A DNA stretch of 39,543 nucleotides, taken from assembly GCA_964346475.1 (NCBI GenBank), contig CAYFUM010000013.1, forward strand, positions 1 through 39,543, read 5' to 3'. A program made the translations under genes and the position numbers. The DNA comes from DTU036 sp964346475. Lineage in GTDB: Bacteria > Bacillota > Clostridia > Peptostreptococcales > Acidaminobacteraceae. Positions 34,114 through 39,543 of the stretch are shown here, piece by piece. Below the pieces are notes generated by a model that made no database searches, was not told the origin of the DNA, and saw only the letters and a program-made list of their open reading frames with translations. How positions within the stretch are numbered: the first letter of the stretch is position 1; each line of letters begins with the position of its first letter.

Positions 34114-35247
34114 CTAAAAATTACCTATAGAATATCTTTCTTCGTAGATATCACTGGCCCTGTAGGCATCAAAGTCGTAGTCTGCTTCACCAGCATTACT
34201 GATTGAGAAGGATGGAATCAGATACTGACCGTCTTTAAGAACTGCACCATCATATTCTTCACCGTATAGGTGGGTTACAGAGAGTCTTAGAGCCTCTCTA
34301 ATAAAGGCTGGTGCAAAGTAGAAGGTTGTAAACTTGATGTCTGTATCGGTGTTTTCAAATTTAACCAGGGTATCCTCACGTCCACCTACAGAGGTCATAA
34401 GCTTAATGTTGATTTTCGCGTCGCCTGTATAGCCTTCAATGGCATTCATTACACCATCTACAACCTCGTCGTCGTGGGTAACAATAAGGTCTAGCTCTTC
34501 AATTTCTTCAACAGACTTTGAATTTAGCCAGTTTTCCATTTCCTGCTGGGCTTTTTCGGTTGACCAATCAGTAACAAAGGTATTGGCTACTTGCTCAAAC
34601 TTATCGTCGATTACAGCGTCCATACCGTCGCTTCTTTGGGCGGTTACAGTTGAACTATCACCAACGAACCTTAGATACTTGACACTGTCATAGTCTGCGT
34701 AGAAGTCGTTGATATACTCACCCATAAGCTCGGCAATACCATAGTTATCACCCATGATTTCGCCAACTAGACCTTCGAAATCATCAATTAGTCTATCGTA
34801 GACTACCAGCTCAATACCGGCATCGATAATACTCTGGGCAGCACTTCTAAGGGCTTCACCCTCCATGGGCCAAAGCATAATCAGATCCACATCGCCACCG
34901 GCAAGTAGGTTCTCAATGGATGTAATTTGATCTGAAGCCTCAAGGCCATCTTTAACAGTGATTTCTAGTCCGTCGTATTTTTCCATAAGAGCGTCAGCTT
35001 CCATCTTAGCGTGAGCAACACTCTCTCCAGTAAATCCGTGGTCTCCTGATGGTATAACGACACCAATCTTAAAGGACTCTCCACCTACTTCTTCAACTTC
35101 CTCTTCTTCTGCTGGCTCTTCTGCTGGTTTCTCGGCTGGTTCTTCTGCTGGAGCTTCTGGCTCAGGACTAGGCTCTTCTGAACCACCACAAGCTGCTAAT
35201 GAGAACACCAGTATTAGAACCAGTGATAGCGCTAAAAATTTTTTCAC
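34114..35247 (-). CDS. Sugar ABC transporter substrate-binding lipoprotein, periplasmic-binding-protein type 4
   Basis: 377 residues. The signal peptide ends at lipobox SLAAC (C20), followed by a proline- and glutamate-rich spacer (residues about 25-55) that keeps the domain away from the membrane. The mature part has the RbsB-like fold: FKIGVVIPSGDHGFTGESVA, VDLIMLWPMEGEALRSAAQ and a hinge-region LIVTHDDEVVDGVMNAIEG. It binds a sugar or polyol outside the cell. Start: GTG with AAGGAGG 7 nt upstream. Confidence 0.92.
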   Translation of the reverse strand: MKKFLALSLVLILVFSLAACGGSEEPSPEPEAPAEEPAEKPAEEPAEEEEVEEVGGESFKIGVVIPSGDHGFTGESVAHAKMEADALMEKYDGLEITVKDGLEASDQITSIENLLAGGDVDLIMLWPMEGEALRSAAQSIIDAGIELVVYDRLIDDFEGLVGEIMGDNYGIAELMGEYINDFYADYDSVKYLRFVGDSSTVTAQRSDGMDAVIDDKFEQVANTFVTDWSTEKAQQEMENWLNSKSVEEIEELDLIVTHDDEVVDGVMNAIEGYTGDAKINIKLMTSVGGREDTLVKFENTDTDIKFTTFYFAPAFIREALRLSVTHLYGEEYDGAVLKDGQYLIPSFSISNAGEADYDFDAYRASDIYEERYSIGNF

Positions 35248-35307
35248 TTTAAATCCTCCTTAGGTTTTTATATGATACAGGCCCTCTTGCCTTATATCCT
35301 TATTAAG

Positions 35308-36117
35308 TTAGTCAAAGGTAATTACACCTTTAATATACCCATCACTTTTATTTATGGACCTTTCAAAAATTCTATAGATCTCCTCTAAGCTATTAAAGCT
35401 GGCAGTGTGGGTAACAAGGCTCCTAGTGTCATAGACTCCTCTTTCTATAAGTCTACCAGTGCCTCTGGTTAGGTCGCGGAATCTTGAATTGGTCTTAGGG
35501 GCTACGTTTAGGACCCTCAGGCCCCTTGTATGCCAGCTGCTAGAGTCTACTTTTCTTTCTCCTCTATGCCAGGAACCTATTATAAGCTTACCCGCTTCCT
35601 GGGCGCTAAGTCTACTTGCTAAGTCAAGGGTGACCTGATTACCTGCAAGTTCTATCACTATTTCTACTCCACCCGAAGAAACCAGGCTCTTAATCTTATT
35701 TTTACCCTCGTCACTATTACTATTATAGCAGTAGGGGGTATACTTTCTAGCTAATTCCAGTCTTTTTTCATCTATATCAAAGACCAGGACCTGGCCAGCG
35801 GGAGAAGACTTCGTCAGTCCCTGGAGGGTAAGTAGTCCCATATAACCAGCTCCTATAAGTGCCACCCTATCTCCGGGCTGGATATCACTCTCCCTAATAA
35901 TATTGACAACGCAGACTGTAGGCTCTGCCACCCACTTTACATAGTCCTGCTCCTCTTTGGGAATCAGGGCCACACAATCCGCCTCCACGTTGAAGTGACT
36001 GGCCATCATCTGGTCTCCGCCAGTTCCCACAAAGACCTTGTCACCTATCTCTATATCCTTTACACCCTCTCCCCTGGCTATAACCAGGCCTACTCCTTCG
36101 TGGCCTATCCTGTAGGG
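35308..36117 (-). CDS. Zinc-type alcohol dehydrogenase, N-terminus lost in gap
   Basis: 269 residues are visible, medium-chain dehydrogenase family. IGHEGVGLVIARGEGVKDIEIGDKV is the conserved catalytic-domain segment and RVALIGAGYMGLLTLQGL the NAD(P)-binding Rossmann fold. The first 50-70 residues with the catalytic zinc cysteine are hidden by the run of N. It would oxidise a polyol or sugar alcohol imported by the neighbouring transporter; this is inference. The stop is 60 nt before the binding-protein gene. Confidence 0.85.
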   Translation of the reverse strand, partial: PYRIGHEGVGLVIARGEGVKDIEIGDKVFVGTGGDQMMASHFNVEADCVALIPKEEQDYVKWVAEPTVCVVNIIRESDIQPGDRVALIGAGYMGLLTLQGLTKSSPAGQVLVFDIDEKRLELARKYTPYCYNSNSDEGKNKIKSLVSSGGVEIVIELAGNQVTLDLASRLSAQEAGKLIIGSWHRGERKVDSSSWHTRGLRVLNVAPKTNSRFRDLTRGTGRLIERGVYDTRSLVTHTASFNSLEEIYRIFERSINKSDGYIKGVITFD

Positions 36118-36217
36118 NNNNNNNNNNNNNNNNNNNNNNNNNNNNNNNNNNNNNNNNNNNNNNNNNNNNNNNNNNNNNNNNNNNNNNNNNNNNNNNNNNN
36201 NNNNNNNNNNNNNNNNN
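36118..36217. other. Assembly gap of 100 N
   Basis: Exactly 100 undetermined bases of unknown real length. It removes the end of the kinase gene and the beginning of the dehydrogenase gene, and makes them look like one 557-residue frame. Confidence 0.98.
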
Positions 36218-36957
36218 TTTTTACTCCTACCGTAGAGTATTTTAGCATAATATAGGGCCTTGTCTATATCTATCTCTTTTTCTTCTAAATCAAAAATCTG
36301 AGCGAGCTCCTGGTGGTTACACTTTAGGATAAGATTTTCAAAGCTATCAATGTCTCTTCTGGAGTCTACATACCATATAAGTTCACTGTGCTTATGAGCT
36401 AGATGAGATAATTTTTCTATAACAAAATCTGTTAATGCAGCGCAGTCCCTCTCCAGGTACTGGCCACTTACAACGATACCATCTACCCTAGTAAGAAGGG
36501 CAGACAGGTTTTCTAAAAGTTTTTCTTCTAGCTCTCTTGGAGTCCTAGTAAAGTTTTTTATATCAAGACGGTTTAACTCCTCTGCTAGATCCCCCCTATA
36601 GGCCATGGGTTTAATATAGGTTCCCGTAAGTCTAGTTTCTGTGCTAATGAGATATTCAGTAGATGCTCCTGCTCTTTCCAGTAGTCTTTTTAACTCATAG
36701 CCCTCACCATCATCACCAATAATCCCAACACAATAGACCCTGGCTCCCAGGGCTAAGAGGTTATTAACTATGGTGCCTGCAGCTCCCGGAAAAAGTCTTT
36801 TATGAGTAACCTGGTAGGCAGTTAGGCCAGTTTCCAAAGAAACCTCATCTCTATTCCTATCAACGTAGAGATATTTATCCAAGCTATAGTCTCCAAAGAC
36901 TGCAATTACAGGAACCTTATCATTTTTTAAGACCTTTATAATACTATTTTTATCCAT
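36218..36957 (-). CDS. PfkB-family sugar kinase, RfaE/HldE kinase-domain-like, C-terminus lost in gap
   Basis: About 246 residues visible of an expected 310-330. IAVFGDYSLDKYLYVDRNRDE, then RLFPGAAGTIVNNLLALGA (PfkB signature 1) and VGIIGDDGEGYELKRLL, resemble the heptose-7-phosphate kinase domain RfaE/HldE. The catalytic DTxGAGD motif should lie in the gap. Start: ATG 36957 with AGGGAG upstream, overlapping the stop of the previous gene by 8 bases. With a GmhA-like isomerase upstream, a seven-carbon or similar phosphorylated sugar is possible. Confidence 0.82.
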
Positions 36958-37936
36958 GACCAAGCTCCCTGTCAAGTGCAAGGGCTTCCCTGGCTAGACT
37001 TGTAAGTGTATCTCTGTGTAAGCCCTGGATATAGTAACTTTTTCCTCCATCGGCCACAGTCCTAGCTAGGATAGTTTTCCAAGGCCTAAAATAGTACCTG
37101 GCATCGGTTTTAGGCGGTGTGATTTCATAACCACTATCGGGAAGATCTTGGATGTCAAAGACTGCTGTTGTAAAGTTTTTTATTTGTTTGTTATTCTGAT
37201 GGGCTACATTTCTTGCCATGGCTAGAGCCTTGAGATAGACCTCAGGGCCAGTAACGGCGGAACCAAAGTTTAAAAACACTCCGCCCTCCAGCCGGCTGAT
37301 AGTCTCGGTGTAGATTAAAAAATCTATATAGGAAGCTTCACCCAGTGCCCAGCCTGAGGCATTGGGATGTTCATGGATAATATCACTTCCAATTCCAATG
37401 TGTATTGTTGCTGGTACCCCCAGCCTATAGGCCTGAGCCAGGACACTATAATCCCTAAAGGCCAATTTTTCCTCCCAGATATAGCGGCCTATGGCTTCAC
37501 CTGCCCCTAGGTCATCCTCCAGGCCCTCTTTAATAATGTCATTTATTAGGCCGGTTTCCTTCCACAGGCCAAATTGACCCTGAGAAACGTATTTTGCTAC
37601 AGATTCACAGCTTTCTCCTATAAGAGAAAACTCAAAATCATGTATGGCTCCAGAGCCATTTGTTGCAAGGTGATTTATCAGGCCTCTTTCCATAAGTTCA
37701 ATCATATAGGCTCCACAGCCCGAACGGATAACATGTCCTCCGTACATCAAAAGACGACTGGCATTGATAGTTCTAGCCTCTATAAGGGCCTGGGCTAGCT
37801 TTCTCAGCCTTGTATCATCCAAAGGTGGTGCCTTGTCCTCTAGAGGAATTAGAACATCCATCAGCTTTACATCGTGGATTCTCTCTTTCAGGGGTTTTAA
37901 TAATAGTTTGCTGGTATCAAACCTCTTATGACTCAT
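36950..37936 (-). CDS. Conserved protein of unknown function in the sugar operon
   Basis: 328 residues, soluble, no signal peptide or membrane helix. Conserved-looking segments are SRLLMYGGHVIRSGCGAYMI, NHLATNGSGAIHDFEFSLIG, PATIHIGIGSDIIHEHPNAS and GGVFLNFGSAVTGPEVYLKA. The glycine-rich turns after short hydrophobic strands suggest a nucleotide-binding Rossmann-like fold, possibly related to deoxyhypusine synthase; I am not sure of that. Histidine and aspartate in IHDFE and IIHEHP look like catalytic or metal residues. It overlaps both neighbours (11 bases with the SIS-HAD gene, 8 with the kinase), so it should act in the same pathway. Confidence 0.6.
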   Translation of the reverse strand: MSHKRFDTSKLLLKPLKERIHDVKLMDVLIPLEDKAPPLDDTRLRKLAQALIEARTINASRLLMYGGHVIRSGCGAYMIELMERGLINHLATNGSGAIHDFEFSLIGESCESVAKYVSQGQFGLWKETGLINDIIKEGLEDDLGAGEAIGRYIWEEKLAFRDYSVLAQAYRLGVPATIHIGIGSDIIHEHPNASGWALGEASYIDFLIYTETISRLEGGVFLNFGSAVTGPEVYLKALAMARNVAHQNNKQIKNFTTAVFDIQDLPDSGYEITPPKTDARYYFRPWKTILARTVADGGKSYYIQGLHRDTLTSLAREALALDRELGHG

Positions 37937-39323
37937 TCCAAAACCCCCTTAAGAATTCCATAAGTCTTTCTACATTAGAAAAGTCTGGAATTACCGCATC
38001 GGCTCCAGCTTGAAGAAGTCTTTGTCTCTTCCAAGGATCTACTGATCCGTCTTTCATTTTTTCATTACTCGCCAGAGCAAAGCTATAGGAACCCACTCTT
38101 TTTGCTAGTTCAATCTCCACATAGCCATCGCCAAAACTAAGAAGCTCCTCACCGGATATCTTCTTTTCATTTAAGAGATTTTCTATAACCTCTTCCTTAG
38201 AGCAGTGGGTGGAATTTTCATCGGTGGCACCATGAATACCTTCAAAATAACTTTCTAGACCCAATAGTCTTGCTTCCTGCACCACATCCTTCTCATCAGT
38301 CCCACTGGTTAGGTAAAGCCTTATTCCCTCTTTTTTCAGCTCCTTTAGAAGCTTCTCTATTCCGGCGACCAAGTAGGGGCTTTTATCATCTCCTGCAGCT
38401 AGGCCTTTTTTTCTATCCTTTATATGTTCTTCTAGTCTTTTAAGATACTCTTTTTTATAGTCTAGTGGATCCTTGGGCTTTCCTCCGTATTTTTTTATTT
38501 CATCTGCTAAATGTATACACTGAAAGATAGTCTGCTTACCTGTAAGACGGTCTACAAAGTCCTCGACAAGTTCTCTTACTTCATCCTTTTCTGGAGCCTC
38601 TGGACAAGCCATGAGTTCTTCTGAAAAATACCCATACATTATAGGCTGCCAGCCCTCTCTAATTAGGCTTACGGTACCATCAAAATCAAAAATAGCGTAT
38701 TTTGGTTTTATTTTGCTGGGATAGTTCACAACTTCTATATCCCAAATATACCTGAGCTTTTCCCTGACGCTAGCTATAAGGGCGTGACAATAAACCATAT
38801 GAAGGTCTTCGATTTGTTCCATGCTCTCCGTTGGTGCAAGAAGAATATGCTGGCTAAGCTCTTTCATTCTGCCGCCATCGCGACCCCCAAAGGCTACAGT
38901 CCTAATATTCATTTGTCTTGCTGTTTTCAAAAGATGAATTATATTTGGTGAGTTACCAGAACCACTAAAGACCACTAAGAGGTCCCCGGGCTTAGCATAG
39001 GTCCTCAGTAAAATAGAGAAAATCTCCTCATAGGAGAAGTCATTGGCTAGACAAGTAACAAGAGCCATGGAGTCAGTTAGACCAAAGGCGCTAAAGCCCT
39101 CTCTTCCATCTACCCTACAACCCTTGACTAAATCGTTTACAAGGTGGGAGGCCGTAGCTGAACTTCCCCCATTGCCAGCAGTGAATATCCTGCTTCCAGC
39201 CTTCTTACATAGAATTATCTCCTGGGCAATTTCTTCAAGGACCTCAAAATTGCTTCCCGATAGAGCCCTAGCTACCTCATCGGCGTACTCCCTAGGATTA
39301 GTTGAACCGCTATAATAAGACAT
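37926..39323 (-). CDS. Fused SIS (GmhA-like) and HAD phosphatase protein
   Basis: 465 residues. Residues 1-195 are a SIS domain like sedoheptulose-7-phosphate isomerase GmhA: TAGNGGSSATASHLVNDLVK, VVFSGSGNSPNIIHLL and MEQIEDLHMVYCHALIASV with the expected glutamate and histidine. Residues 205-465 are a HAD phosphatase: motif I FDFDGTVSL (D213, D215), motif II YLTSGTDEK, motif IV SFGDGYVEIELAK. One protein may isomerise and dephosphorylate a sugar phosphate. Start: AAGGAAGG about 5 nt before ATG. First gene of the ten-gene operon, after a structured leader. Confidence 0.85.
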   Translation of the reverse strand: MSYYSGSTNPREYADEVARALSGSNFEVLEEIAQEIILCKKAGSRIFTAGNGGSSATASHLVNDLVKGCRVDGREGFSAFGLTDSMALVTCLANDFSYEEIFSILLRTYAKPGDLLVVFSGSGNSPNIIHLLKTARQMNIRTVAFGGRDGGRMKELSQHILLAPTESMEQIEDLHMVYCHALIASVREKLRYIWDIEVVNYPSKIKPKYAIFDFDGTVSLIREGWQPIMYGYFSEELMACPEAPEKDEVRELVEDFVDRLTGKQTIFQCIHLADEIKKYGGKPKDPLDYKKEYLKRLEEHIKDRKKGLAAGDDKSPYLVAGIEKLLKELKKEGIRLYLTSGTDEKDVVQEARLLGLESYFEGIHGATDENSTHCSKEEVIENLLNEKKISGEELLSFGDGYVEIELAKRVGSYSFALASNEKMKDGSVDPWKRQRLLQAGADAVIPDFSNVERLMEFLRGFWNES

Positions 39324-39337
39324 AAATCCTTCCTTCT

Positions 39338-39402
39338 AAATGACAGGAATTTCCTAGAGGAAAAGACTTTCAACTAGGCCTTTTTATATTCCTAAGTCAT
39401 TT
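39338..39402 (-). promoter_or_regulatory. Structured 5' leader of the sugar operon
   Basis: Nested inverted repeats: AAATGAC with GTCATTT, GGAAT with ATTCC, and inside them CCTAG with CTAGG, closing a loop of about 16 nt. It ends about 14 nt upstream of the SIS-HAD start codon. It could be a regulatory RNA element; it matches no riboswitch I recognise. Confidence 0.4.
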
Positions 39403-39500
39403 CAAATCTTTTTTTGGGTAAATTGTGTTATGTAGAGTGAAAATTTATTTCTTTAATTAATTTGAGCTCTATTCATAGCCAGACTTATTTGTATAGGTAT

Positions 39501-39529
39501 ATTGTAGCTTTTATGTAGGAGAAATACAA
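39501..39529 (-). promoter_or_regulatory. Likely sigma-A promoter of the sugar operon
   Basis: On the minus strand TTGTAT, 17 nt, TACAAT. This gives a leader of about 170 nt before the SIS-HAD gene, enough to hold the structured element at 39338-39402. Confidence 0.5.
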
Positions 39530-39543
39530 ATCTAATAATTAAT

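Noticed and set aside
35308..36981. A single frame joining a PfkB kinase to an alcohol dehydrogenase
   Set aside because: The frame crosses the second 100-N gap. Both parts are incomplete domains of unrelated families, so a fusion is not supported.

Overview
The window reads as chromosome of an amino-acid-fermenting, low-to-mid GC Gram-positive anaerobe of the Bacillota (Tissierellia/Clostridia type). This is inferred from the gene families (EFR1-type flavodoxin/ferredoxin, YdbC, RocB, YuiF and NhaC transporters, lipoproteins with Gram-positive lipoboxes), strong GGAGG ribosome binding sites and AGA/AGG-dominated arginine codons. No rRNA, tRNA, CRISPR array, insertion sequence or phage gene was seen. 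Two runs of exactly 100 N (7870-7969 and 36118-36217) are scaffold gaps. Each makes two different genes look like one open frame.

Layout. 1-733: tail of a Crp/Fnr regulator and a DUF302 protein. 759-3490: a YgeY-like M20 hydrolase, then pirin coupled to a VanX-type D,D-dipeptidase. 3518-8241 (minus): AhpD-like protein (frameshifted and cut by a gap), RocB-like peptidase, zinc ribbon, YdbC, a tiny membrane peptide, a radical SAM protein and diaminopropionate ammonia-lyase. 8357-15858: NhaC antiporter, YgjP protease, ThyX, SLC13 permease, PepSY lipoprotein, EFR1 protein and SLC1 symporter, mostly single genes separated by clear terminators. 16202-20035 (minus): two Fes/EstA-like esterases flanking an ATP-grasp ligase, then a CatE-like dioxygenase. 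20249-26471 (minus): the histidine operon hutI-hutU-yuiF-like transporter-hutH. 26713-28347: a PAS/AAA+/Fis enhancer-binding protein. 28505-39323 (minus): a ten-gene sugar operon with a SIS-HAD fusion, an unknown protein, a PfkB/RfaE-like kinase, a zinc alcohol dehydrogenase, an Rbs-type ABC importer, a Gfo/Idh/MocA oxidoreductase, an IolE-like TIM barrel and a ROK protein.

How it works together. The theme is import and breakdown of amino acids and small nitrogenous compounds (histidine, 2,3-diaminopropionate, N-acyl amino acids, dipeptides), plus one unidentified sugar. The best regulatory find is at the hut operon. A sigma-54 promoter (26562-26577) lies upstream of hutI, and two matching 21-bp dyads about 100 and 150 bp upstream of the predicted start site sit 52 bp apart, about five helical turns. 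The sigma-54 activator gene lies immediately upstream. Histidine breakdown here is therefore probably switched on by this activator through RpoN.

A second pattern is repeated use of near-cognate start codons. The VanX-like, zinc-ribbon and SLC1 genes, and a 22-residue membrane peptide, have a perfect GGAGG followed 5-7 nt later by ATT or ATC, with no ATG, GTG or TTG that fits the protein family as well. The YuiF-like transporter also lacks a normal start for its conserved N-terminus.
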